Source: Lachnospiraceae bacterium (lineage in GTDB: Bacteria; Bacillota_A; Clostridia; Lachnospirales; Lachnospiraceae). From it: a DNA stretch of 8,589 nt. The translations under genes were made by a program, and so were the position numbers. The DNA is taken from assembly GCA_024699595.1 (NCBI GenBank), contig JAILPG010000101.1, positions 1-8,589 of the forward strand. The letters run 5' to 3'. Positions 1 to 8,115 of the stretch are shown piece after piece (position 1 is the first letter of the stretch; each line of letters starts with the position of its first letter). The notes below the pieces were generated by a model, which searched no databases, had not been told where the DNA came from, and worked only from the letters and a program-made list of their open reading frames with translations.

Positions 1-688
1 GAATGCCCTCGATCTTTATATAGGAAAAAGCAAAATCATCATAAAGCGTCAGATGGTCAAAAAACAGAGGGATCGACACCAAAAGCGCAAAGCCCGTTAA
101 GATGAGCACCGCCCTGTACGTCTCACTTGTCTTTGGTGTGATCCCCTTAAAATACAGATACAGCACCACATCAAGACAGATCATGAAAAAGAAGATGATG
201 CACAAAACCGCAGGAATATCGCGGTTACTGTTCTGTATGAAGATCCCGTCTATCATGAAGGTCTGAAAACCGCAGTATTTCATGTAGATATCAAGATCGT
301 CGACATCGCGGGTAACGCGCATCTTTACAGATCTGGGATTGTAGATGTGGTCAAGCGCTATCTCATCGCATTTGACAGCCCCGGGATCCGATGGTGAATA
401 CAGGCTTATCTTCGATGCTGCATCCGACCTGTAGCTTATCGCCACGTTATAATAACCCTTCGGGATCGAAAGCTTCAGGTGCCAGGGGATCATCTGGTCC
501 GTGGACTCGACCTGCTCAGCCGCATCAAAGTCAAAGAAAAGCGCATTATCCCTTACCTCTCCGAGGTCGGGCGTTGCCTGCCATATCGGGACGGATAGCT
601 CAAAATAAGGCCTTTTATACAATAAAAAAGCCGAAACCATCATAAGGATCAGTTCGATCGCTATGATGATCACGGCCCTTTTTTTCAT
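1..688 (-). CDS. Large polytopic membrane protein, N-terminal 229 residues (possible GT-C/YfhO-like envelope protein), partial
   Basis: An open frame starts at the ATG at 688-686 and runs off the left edge without a stop, giving 229 residues. Translation shows a lysine-rich start and a membrane anchor (about residues 5-24). A polar, probably external region of about 130 residues follows, rich in Asp, Ser and Tyr, and then two more membrane helices (about 158-179 and 193-211). The last visible residues, around YDDFAFSYIKIEGI, resemble the 'GHDxxFHxxRIEGI' segment after an early helix in large Clostridia membrane proteins of the YfhO/GT-C-like type. This match is from memory and is an inference. 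Such proteins are thought to act in cell-surface glycan or lipid-linked sugar transfer, but no catalytic motif is visible here. The start is supported by a GGGGG-type ribosome site at 696-702 that overlaps the purH stop, 12 bases upstream. The gene is probably translationally coupled to purH. The frame is certain; the family is not. Confidence 0.8.
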   Translation of the reverse strand, partial: MKKRAVIIIAIELILMMVSAFLLYKRPYFELSVPIWQATPDLGEVRDNALFFDFDAAEQVESTDQMIPWHLKLSIPKGYYNVAISYRSDAASKISLYSPSDPGAVKCDEIALDHIYNPRSVKMRVTRDVDDLDIYMKYCGFQTFMIDGIFIQNSNRDIPAVLCIIFFFMICLDVVLYLYFKGITPKTSETYRAVLILTGFALLVSIPLFFDHLTLYDDFAFSYIKIEGI

Positions 689-695
689 TATTTTT

Positions 696-703
696 CCCCC
701 TTA
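696..703 (-). promoter_or_regulatory. Ribosome-binding site of the membrane protein gene, overlapping the purH stop
   Basis: On the minus strand the purH stop TAA (703-701) runs straight into a G-run, reading TAAGGGGG. A short A/T spacer leads to the ATG at 688. The site shares bases with the stop codon, which favours translational coupling and co-transcription with purH. Confidence 0.65.
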
Positions 704-2332
704 GTGTCTGAAATGTCTCATCCCCGTAAATACCATGGCGATGCCGTATTCATCGCACTTGTCTATGGATTCCTGATCCCTGATGGAGCCGCCCGGCTGA
801 ATGATCGCTGTGATGCCGGCCTCGTGCGCTGCCTCAACCGTATCCGCAAACGGGAAAAATGCATCAGATGCAATCACCGCGCCCTTAAGCGCATCCTCGT
901 TGATAAGCTCCTTTGCATGGTCGAAGCACTGTTTTGCTGCCCATACACGGTTGACCTGCCCGGGCCCTATACCTACCGACTGCGTGTTCTTTACGACCAC
1001 GATGCCGTTAGACTTGGCATATTTTACGATCCTCATTCCGAATCTCATATCATTAAGCTGAGCCTCGGTGGGTTTGGTCTTCGTAACGACCTTAAGCTCC
1101 GCCTCGTCATAGAGCTTCGAGTCAATGGTCTGCACGATTATTCCGCCGTTAACCTTCTTTAGATCGAGCGCATTCTCATCCTGCGGAACCGAGATATCCT
1201 CAAGAAGCAGGATCCTTAGGTTCTTTTTTTCCTTAAGAAGAGCAAGTGCCTCATCGTCAAATGCAGGGGCCGCAAGCACCTCCAAAAATACCGGCTTCAT
1301 CGCATTTGCAAGCTCAAGCGTCACCTTCCTGTTTACCACGCAGATGCCGCCGTAGATCGATACCTTGTCGGCTTCAAAAGCTTTGTTCCAGGCCTTAAGG
1401 ATCGCCTCCTCTTCTGTTGCCGCAGAGTCGATACCCTCTGCCTCGGAACCTGTTTTTCCTGCAAGGGAACCCATGCCAGCAACAGCTACAGAGCCCACGC
1501 CGCAGGGATTTCCGTGCTTGCAGGCAACGACCGTCGGATCCTCGAATTCCTTGAGAAGCTCAAGCGCGCCGTTAGTATCGTTGATATTGTTGAAAGAAAG
1601 CTCTTTTCCGTTAAGCTGCACGGCATCCGCTAGCGAGCCCTTGCGCTTTCCGATCTCACGGTAAAAAGCAGCCTTCTGGTGCGGATTCTCGCCGTATCTC
1701 ATATCCTGCACCTTCTCATAAGTGAGAGTCAGGGTTGCAGGCAGATCGTGGTCATTTCTTTCTTTTCTTATGTAATCGCAGATCATGGCGTCATAGTTTG
1801 CCGTGTGCATGAACACCTTCTGCATCAGGTAGAACTTGGTATCAAGCGAAACCGCGCCGTTTTCCTTAAGCTCCGAAAGCACCTTTTCGTAATCTGCAGG
1901 ATCGGTAACGACCGCAACGTCCTGATAATTCTTTGCGGCAGAGCGAAGCATCGTGGGTCCGCCGATATCGATGTTTTCAACAGCCTCAACCCTCGTAACC
2001 CCGTCCTTAAGGATCGTAGCCTTGAAGGGATAGAGGTTTACGATCACAAGATCGATCGTATCAACGCCAAGCTCCTTGAGCTGCGCCATATGATCCTTGT
2101 TGGCTCTCATAGCAAGGATACCCGCATGCACCTTGGGATGCAGGGTCTTTACACGGCCGTCAAGACACTCGGGAAAGCCCGTAAGCTCTGATATCTCTAT
2201 CGCATTTATGCCCTCTTCCTTTAATTTCTTGTAGGTACCGCCGGTTGAGATGATCTCGATACCAAGCTTCTCTAGCTCCCTTGCAAGCTCCGTGATACCT
2301 GTCTTATCAGAAACGCTAATAAGTGCACGCAT
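701..2332 (-). CDS. purH: Bifunctional AICAR formyltransferase / IMP cyclohydrolase (PurH)
   Basis: PurH catalyses the last two steps of de novo purine synthesis in the cytoplasm. It formylates AICAR with 10-formyl-THF and closes the ring to IMP. The cyclohydrolase (MGS-like) domain covers about residues 1-200, with [18 protein letters not shown] and the [15 protein letters not shown] segment at 121-135. The transformylase domain follows. Its catalytic Lys-His pair is K272/H273 in [22 protein letters not shown] (241-253), [15 protein letters not shown] and the ending [10 protein letters not shown]...FTGMRHFRH are classic. The length of 543 exceeds the usual 510-530. The excess is a segment of about 26 residues at 281-307, rich in Ala, Gly, Ser and Glu, just after the catalytic loop. 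The ATG start at 2332 has a strong AAAGGAG site and fits the family N-terminus ([10 protein letters not shown]). The gene lies 12 bases after the GGDEF-EAL gene, almost certainly in one operon. Confidence 0.97.
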   Translation of the reverse strand: MRALISVSDKTGITELARELEKLGIEIISTGGTYKKLKEEGINAIEISELTGFPECLDGRVKTLHPKVHAGILAMRANKDHMAQLKELGVDTIDLVIVNLYPFKATILKDGVTRVEAVENIDIGGPTMLRSAAKNYQDVAVVTDPADYEKVLSELKENGAVSLDTKFYLMQKVFMHTANYDAMICDYIRKERNDHDLPATLTLTYEKVQDMRYGENPHQKAAFYREIGKRKGSLADAVQLNGKELSFNNINDTNGALELLKEFEDPTVVACKHGNPCGVGSVAVAGMGSLAGKTGSEAEGIDSAATEEEAILKAWNKAFEADKVSIYGGICVVNRKVTLELANAMKPVFLEVLAAPAFDDEALALLKEKKNLRILLLEDISVPQDENALDLKKVNGGIIVQTIDSKLYDEAELKVVTKTKPTEAQLNDMRFGMRIVKYAKSNGIVVVKNTQSVGIGPGQVNRVWAAKQCFDHAKELINEDALKGAVIASDAFFPFADTVEAAHEAGITAIIQPGGSIRDQESIDKCDEYGIAMVFTGMRHFRH

Positions 2333-2339
2333 ATTTTTT

Positions 2340-2347
2340 CTCCTTTA
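2340..2347 (-). promoter_or_regulatory. purH ribosome-binding site overlapping the upstream stop codon
   Basis: The minus strand reads TAAAGGAG, in which the TAA (2347-2345) ends the GGDEF-EAL gene and AAAGGAG is the purH Shine-Dalgarno sequence. A seven-base A/T spacer leads to the purH ATG. There is no room for a separate promoter or leader, so purH expression should depend on transcription through the c-di-GMP gene or from a promoter inside it. Confidence 0.8.
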
Positions 2348-5032
2348 ATCCATGTCCGGATGATCCATCGCATCAATACAGTTGGTTACATATTTATCCT
2401 CAAAGGCGCTGCGCCTCATGGGTCTGTCAAAATAGAAGCCCTGTATCATCCTGACGTTCATATCGTCAAGGATAGCCTTCTGCTCCTCGGTCTCGATACC
2501 CTCGACGCAGATCTTTACCTTAAGGGCATCCGCAAGCTCGCCCACCATGCGGATGAAGGACTGCGCATAAGGATCGGTTGCAAGGTCTGTAACGAAGGTC
2601 TGATCCACCTTGATAACATCGATCGGCAGCTCTCTTATATGATTGAGCGACGAATAACCTGTACCGAAGTCATCGAGAGCTATCCTGCAGCCGAGGCCCT
2701 TGATCGCATTTAGGATCTTCTTCATGCGCTCAAGATCGTTTATGGCAAGCGATTCGGTAACCTCAAGAGTAAGGTTCCTTGGATTGATGCCGGTCTCCTT
2801 AACTGTCCTTGCAACGGTCTCCACGATGTCATTCTGCAAAAGCTGTACCACCGAAAGGTTAACATTGACCTTATAATACGGATGGCCCGATTCGTTCCAG
2901 CGCTTGCAGTCAAGGCAGGCCTGCCTGAGCACGTGGTTTCCGATCGGATTGATGAGTCCGAGATATTCTGCAAGAGGGATAAAATCGCCCGGTGTCACAA
3001 AGCCAAGTGAAGCCGAGTTCCATCTGAGCAGAGCCTCCGCACCCGTACAGATATTGCCCTTTGCGGTGTCTATGATGGGCTGGTAATAAACCTCAAATTC
3101 CTTAATGGCATCCGATGCCGCATCACGCATGCTCTTTTCCATGTCAAGCCTGTGGCTTGCGGCATTGTCTGCATCTGACTTGTAATGTGAAGTCCTGTTC
3201 TTGCCCGCACGCTTGCTCTCGTACATCGCAATATCGGCCTTCCTGATGATCTCCTGCACGGTATCCTCATCCTCGGGGAAATCAACCACGCCGATACTCG
3301 AGGTACAGTAATAATCCCCGCCCTTTAAGAACCACGGCGTATTGAACATAACCCTGACCGTCTCAAGGATCTCATCTTTGTTGTCGTAATACTCGCTTGA
3401 GATGATCGCGATAAACTCATCGCCGCCCATACGGTAGCAGGAATCCTTAATACCCTCTATCTTGTTGAGCTTGTTGGATATCGTCTTTAACAGGACATCG
3501 CCGTACTGATGCCCGAGACCGTCGTTGATATGCTTGAAATCATCAAGATCAAGATACAGAAGGCAGCCCTTTTTCCCGTCCCTCTTGCACTGCGTGATGT
3601 GGACGTTTAAGTCCTTTTCGCAGCTCATGCGGTTGTAAAGGCCCGTCAGATAGTCGTTGTTTGCCTGCTGCTCTATTTTTTCCTGGTAAACCTTCTTATC
3701 GGTGATGTCAAATATGGAAAAAAGAATTACCTTGCGGCCGTCCACCCAGTCCATCGGTGTACGGTTCACATCATACCAGTGCTTGGAATCGTCGGACTGG
3801 ACCTCGAAATAGGCGGCAAGTCTGGTCTCATCCGGATTGGAGGGGCCAAACATCCTGTCAAGGCTTCCGTTTTCTATCTCCCTTGCAAACATGCTCTCAA
3901 AGCTCTTGTTCTTAAAGAGGATGTTGCCGGAAACTATGTCTTTTACGTAGATCGCGCTGCCCACGTTGTTAAGAACGAAGGTGAGCGAGCTGTAGGAAGC
4001 CACTATCGAAAGCTTGTGCAGATGTCTGTCAAAAATACTCTGTAAGACCTTTGCTGCCTCGCCGAAGAACTTGATGTCTTCTCTCGTCCATACCTTGGAA
4101 GGGTCATTGTCTGCAAAAATAAGATAGTTGCTCACAACCCTAGAAGGCCTTGCGCGGAAAATAGGAAGCACCACAAAACCAATGATGCCAAGCGTTCCGA
4201 TCCAGAGCCTGAAATCATAGTCGATCTCTGTCCTTGAAGAAACCACCATCGGTTTGTCACCGATGACCGCAGAATATTTAAGGATGTCGGCGGGATTGAC
4301 CCGCTCGATCGCGGGATCTGCGCTCTCCGATCTGTATTTGCCCAAAACATCGATCGCATTAGCGGCCTTGTTGGGCTGCAGCACATAGGCATGCGAGATA
4401 TGAGTGGCCTCAGCGGCCTTTTTTACAATGCTTTCGCAGATGTTTTCATAGGAATCATCGGAATCAAGGAACTGCACGATCCCGTTCATCGATTCGGAAA
4501 GAGACAGCGCATTCTGCAGCCTGCTCTCATCCGAGTGCTCTCTCTCCACCATGGCGTGGGCGTTCATCTCCATGATGGAACCCGCATAGATCTTGTCAAA
4601 GACCTCTCTTAAGTAATCAAGCCCTCCGAAAAAGAGCTGCTCGTCGACAGTGGAGCGGATGTTGAGGATCGCGTTTTCCCCGTTCTCCTCATAATAGACA
4701 GCCGCCACGATAAAGCAGATGACAGCCTCGGTGCCGACCTTTATGGCAACCGCGGCAAGCTTGAGATTCGAAAATTCGGTGTTTTCAATGATCTGCTCCT
4801 CAAGCTTTGTGTACATCACGCGCTTAAAGAGATCCTCGACCTGATTCTTATCCAAAAGCTCAGCGATCCTGCCTGTCTCCCTCATATCCCTTCCGGAGAT
4901 ATCTGTTATCTGCTTGCCGTTTCTGTCAATGGCAAACATAAACAGGCCCGAGATATCCGTATAGAAATCCTGGATCTTCTGTAGCCAGTCACGATCGATG
5001 TTTATCTGATTGGTGTTCAGATTGTCTTCCAA
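2345..5032 (-). CDS. Dual GGDEF-EAL c-di-GMP cyclase/phosphodiesterase with GAF and PAS sensor domains
   Basis: This 895-residue protein has no evident membrane helix. Residues about 15-150 look like a sensory fold with a faint PocR-like pattern. A GAF-like domain (about 183-338) and a PAS domain (about 345-445, ending FSIFDITDKK) follow. The GGDEF domain (about 455-618) has DYLTGLYNR, LDLDDFKHIND and an intact GGDEF at 536-540. The RxxD inhibitory site is missing, since 527-530 is GIKD. The EAL domain (about 640-880) keeps every residue expected for activity: E666 in EALLRW, N725, E757, D787/D788 in DDFGTGYSS, K808, E844 and Q851. It may therefore both make c-di-GMP from two GTP and cleave it to pGpG; which activity dominates cannot be read from sequence. 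The start is a TTG at 5032. An in-frame TAA lies two codons upstream, no other good start is near, and a GGGAG-type site is about 10 bases away. purH follows 12 bases downstream. Confidence 0.95.
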   Translation of the reverse strand: MEDNLNTNQINIDRDWLQKIQDFYTDISGLFMFAIDRNGKQITDISGRDMRETGRIAELLDKNQVEDLFKRVMYTKLEEQIIENTEFSNLKLAAVAIKVGTEAVICFIVAAVYYEENGENAILNIRSTVDEQLFFGGLDYLREVFDKIYAGSIMEMNAHAMVEREHSDESRLQNALSLSESMNGIVQFLDSDDSYENICESIVKKAAEATHISHAYVLQPNKAANAIDVLGKYRSESADPAIERVNPADILKYSAVIGDKPMVVSSRTEIDYDFRLWIGTLGIIGFVVLPIFRARPSRVVSNYLIFADNDPSKVWTREDIKFFGEAAKVLQSIFDRHLHKLSIVASYSSLTFVLNNVGSAIYVKDIVSGNILFKNKSFESMFAREIENGSLDRMFGPSNPDETRLAAYFEVQSDDSKHWYDVNRTPMDWVDGRKVILFSIFDITDKKVYQEKIEQQANNDYLTGLYNRMSCEKDLNVHITQCKRDGKKGCLLYLDLDDFKHINDGLGHQYGDVLLKTISNKLNKIEGIKDSCYRMGGDEFIAIISSEYYDNKDEILETVRVMFNTPWFLKGGDYYCTSSIGVVDFPEDEDTVQEIIRKADIAMYESKRAGKNRTSHYKSDADNAASHRLDMEKSMRDAASDAIKEFEVYYQPIIDTAKGNICTGAEALLRWNSASLGFVTPGDFIPLAEYLGLINPIGNHVLRQACLDCKRWNESGHPYYKVNVNLSVVQLLQNDIVETVARTVKETGINPRNLTLEVTESLAINDLERMKKILNAIKGLGCRIALDDFGTGYSSLNHIRELPIDVIKVDQTFVTDLATDPYAQSFIRMVGELADALKVKICVEGIETEEQKAILDDMNVRMIQGFYFDRPMRRSAFEDKYVTNCIDAMDHPDMD

Positions 5033-5139
5033 CTCTTATACTCTCCCTTTGTAAAACCCTTTGTGTCTTACGTGTTATCAATGTGTCCCGTTTATTACAC
5101 ACATTTATTACCGCACCGGAAATGCGATATCTCATTTTC
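5033..5139 (-). other. 107-base intergenic region with small repeats, possible promoter or operator
   Basis: The region between the permease-like gene and the GGDEF-EAL gene holds a perfect 7-bp inverted repeat (AATGTGT 5080-5086, ACACATT 5099-5105). It also holds an 8-bp direct repeat TTTATTAC at 5091-5098 and 5104-5111. On the minus strand a TTGATA (5081-5076) resembles a -35 box but has no good -10 at 16-18 bases. No stem with a T-run is present, so I see no intrinsic terminator. The GGDEF-EAL gene may be read from upstream or from a weak or regulated promoter here. There is no GEMM-type c-di-GMP riboswitch core that I can recognise. Confidence 0.35.
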
Positions 5140-5910
5140 TTACTTGAATTCTTTTTTATTGTAAACGACCGCTCCGATCACCGTTGAGACCACAAAGTAT
5201 ATGATCCCGACGGCTATCGTAAGCGGGATATTCCTTGCAGGATCCGCAGGATAGGGGATCAGGGAAAAATTCTGTGTTACCGTAAGTCTCCTTAAAGACT
5301 TGAAAAACTCTATCTCAAGAGGCTCAGCCGCAAGCAGCATGATACCTCTTTCCAAAACGAGAGTTAACAGAAAATAGCCGATGTATGCTTTTTTCCTGTC
5401 TTCAAACATGAATAAGAACATATTGGCTATCCCGATGCCAGCCATCCATAGAGGGATCGCGTAGACCATTTTTCCGAAGAAATCGGTGATATTGTAAAGC
5501 TTGATGGTGCCGTCCGATAAATGGAACAGTACCGTTATGAATATCAAAAGGGCGCAGGCCGCGATCGCAAAGATGATCGCAAGCAGGACCGAAGCGATGA
5601 CTTTTCCGAGATATATCTGTGTCCTGTTAAGTGATGCCGTGTGGCCGTCCTTAATATGCGGGTTGGGATAGGGCTTTCCGAACGCGATATCCGCGATGAT
5701 GATGCAGGTATAGTAAGGTATCACAAAGCACCAGGTGGCATATTCGATTATATTGTACGCAAAGGTGCCCTCATTGGTGCCGTACACCATACGAAAGCCC
5801 ACAACGGCAAGGTTTGCAAGCAGACACAGGGCAAGGATGCCTATGATGTAATACCTTGTCATCTTTCTCGTAAGCGCCGTTTTTAATTCAATTGCAATGT
5901 ATCTAAACAT
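5140..5910 (-). CDS. ABC-2-type permease-like integral membrane protein
   Basis: This 256-residue protein has about six membrane helices, near residues 20-42, 57-77, 102-130, 148-169, 175-193 and 228-250. It has a short basic N-terminus (IELKTALTRKMTRYY) and ends in a charged NKKEFK tail. The segment DGHTASLNRTQIYLGKVIASVLL (88-110) resembles the conserved loop before a helix in ABC-2 transporter permeases, where a polar 'SRxxxYLGK' stretch leads into the membrane. The likely role is the membrane half of an ABC exporter, but no ATPase is encoded next to it and the substrate is unknown. The ATG start at 5910 lies 3 bases after the guaB stop, with only a weak GGGA site, so translation is probably coupled to guaB. 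The general type is fairly secure from helix pattern and loop; the specific function is not recognised. Confidence 0.85.
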   Translation of the reverse strand: MFRYIAIELKTALTRKMTRYYIIGILALCLLANLAVVGFRMVYGTNEGTFAYNIIEYATWCFVIPYYTCIIIADIAFGKPYPNPHIKDGHTASLNRTQIYLGKVIASVLLAIIFAIAACALLIFITVLFHLSDGTIKLYNITDFFGKMVYAIPLWMAGIGIANMFLFMFEDRKKAYIGYFLLTLVLERGIMLLAAEPLEIEFFKSLRRLTVTQNFSLIPYPADPARNIPLTIAVGIIYFVVSTVIGAVVYNKKEFK

Positions 5911-5913
5911 AAC

Positions 5914-7401
<1,488 letters not shown>

Positions 7402-7423
7402 TTACCCATACCTTTGCTAACAT

Positions 7424-7461
7424 CCTGCATAAACTTTCTGCAGGAAAACCTATCTGTTTCC
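7424..7461 (-). promoter_or_regulatory. Overlapping short hairpins in the guaB leader
   Basis: On the minus strand CCTGCA (7444-7439) pairs with TGCAGG (7429-7424) across a 9-base loop. A second arm, GGAAA (7461-7457), can pair with TTTCC (7447-7443) and shares two bases with the first stem, so the two cannot form together. Stems of only 5-6 bp and the lack of a T-run make attenuation speculative. I see no purine-riboswitch core and no convincing PurR box. Confidence 0.3.
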
Positions 7462-7471
7462 CATATCTGCT

Positions 7472-7500
7472 CTCTTAGCCTAACCGTCAGATCCTGTCAA
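7472..7500 (-). promoter_or_regulatory. Possible guaB promoter
   Basis: On the minus strand a perfect TTGACA (7500-7495) overlaps the stop of the upstream gene. Seventeen bases later comes TAAGAG (7477-7472), a poor -10 with three of six consensus bases. The spacing is ideal, but the weak -10 leaves this uncertain. guaB could instead be read from the promoter at 8079-8107. Confidence 0.3.
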
Positions 7501-8000
7501 TAATCTTTTACTTTGCGGATTGCCACCTGTTTGATGCATTTGAGCATTTCCTCGTTAGGTTCGAATTTTACCAGACACTCCTCTTTTTCATCATGATAAG
7601 CCATGAGATAAGCCTTGTGATCAGGCATATTTGAGCCGTAATCGTAGACCTTGACGTTTCGTGCCCTGTATGAATCAAACTCGTGGGAATTCTCCGGAGC
7701 TAAAAGCTCCATCTTACCTATGTCGTAGACCGCTACGCGCTTACGACGCTGTTTAGACATGATCTTATCTATGGTTATCTCTCTGTCGAGATACAGATAT
7801 TCGTATTCGATATCAAGCATGGGAAGCAGGAAATATGCTCCGACTCCGACAGCGATCGCAAGGATCATGATTATCATGCTGCCGCTGAAGAGTCCCAGTA
7901 TAATGCATATTGCCACAACCGCAAAGAGCAAACCCTTAAGAAATACATTGAGCGGCCCGGTCTTTCTTGCAACCAGGCATTCTACATAGGATTCGTTCAT
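7497..8000 (-). CDS. Small two-helix membrane protein, DUF6106-like, function unknown
   Basis: This 167-residue protein has an N-terminal MNESYVECLVARKTGPLNVF, two closely spaced membrane helices (about 19-38 and 41-60) and a cytoplasmic or external domain of about 105 residues. That domain runs EYEYLYLDREITIDKI, a basic KQRRKR at 84-88, then alternating strands (VAVYDIGKMELL, AYLMAYHD, CLVKFEPNEEMLKCI). The layout recalls DUF6106 proteins of Clostridia and, more loosely, membrane-anchored PH-like domains. Both comparisons are from memory. The ATG at 8000 has a GAGGAGG site 6 bases upstream. A strong promoter precedes it, and guaB follows after a 119-base gap without a clear terminator, so it may be the first gene of the guaB transcript. 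No catalytic motif is visible. Confidence 0.88.
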   Translation of the reverse strand: MNESYVECLVARKTGPLNVFLKGLLFAVVAICIILGLFSGSMIIMILAIAVGVGAYFLLPMLDIEYEYLYLDREITIDKIMSKQRRKRVAVYDIGKMELLAPENSHEFDSYRARNVKVYDYGSNMPDHKAYLMAYHDEKEECLVKFEPNEEMLKCIKQVAIRKVKDY

Positions 8001-8001
8001 G

Positions 8002-8017
8002 GGAGGCCTCCTCGGTA
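8002..8017 (-). promoter_or_regulatory. Ribosome-binding site inside a GGAGGCCTCC palindrome
   Basis: The strong Shine-Dalgarno GAGGAGG is followed directly by CCTCC, making the perfect 10-base palindrome GGAGGCCTCC at 8002-8011, just upstream of the ATG at 8000. The CCTCC half mimics the anti-Shine-Dalgarno sequence of 16S rRNA and could mask the site by pairing with it. Confidence 0.5.
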
Positions 8018-8022
8018 AGCTT

Positions 8023-8070
8023 TATTTATGATATACAGATATATGACTTTTGATCCCTTTATCATAAATA
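8023..8070 (-). repeat. Perfect 11-bp inverted repeat at the start of the leader
   Basis: TATTTATGATA (8023-8033) and its exact reverse complement TATCATAAATA (8060-8070) flank a 26-base centre. The outer arm begins about where transcription from the 8079-8107 promoter should start, so it would form a stem at the 5' end of the mRNA or an operator next to the promoter. A smaller ATATA/TATAT stem lies near the inner edge of one arm. The stem is A/T-rich and is not followed by a T-run, so it is not a terminator. Confidence 0.6.
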
Positions 8071-8078
8071 TTTCATCA

Positions 8079-8107
8079 ATTATAGCAAAAATGGGGCAAA
8101 GTCACAA
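8079..8107 (-). promoter_or_regulatory. Sigma-70/SigA-type promoter with extended -10
   Basis: On the minus strand: TTGTGA (8107-8102, four of six -35 bases), a 17-base spacer, and a perfect TATAAT (8084-8079) preceded by TGC (8087-8085), the TGn of an extended -10. The predicted start is near 8072, giving a leader of about 70 bases before the ATG at 8000. This is the best promoter in the window. Confidence 0.75.
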
Positions 8108-8115
8108 GGAAAAAA

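Noticed and set aside
391..645. Plus-strand open frame of 84 codons near the left end
   Set aside because: It lies opposite the minus-strand membrane protein frame, which has a good ribosome site, membrane helices and sensible codon use. The plus frame gives a low-complexity Ser/Pro/Arg product without a ribosome site.
1679..2191. Plus-strand open frame of 170 codons inside purH
   Set aside because: It is antisense to a highly conserved part of PurH and its product resembles no family. It is a shadow of codon bias in the real gene.
5033..5139. A c-di-GMP (GEMM) riboswitch before the GGDEF-EAL gene
   Set aside because: The gap lacks the conserved riboswitch core and the paired stems; only short repeats are present.
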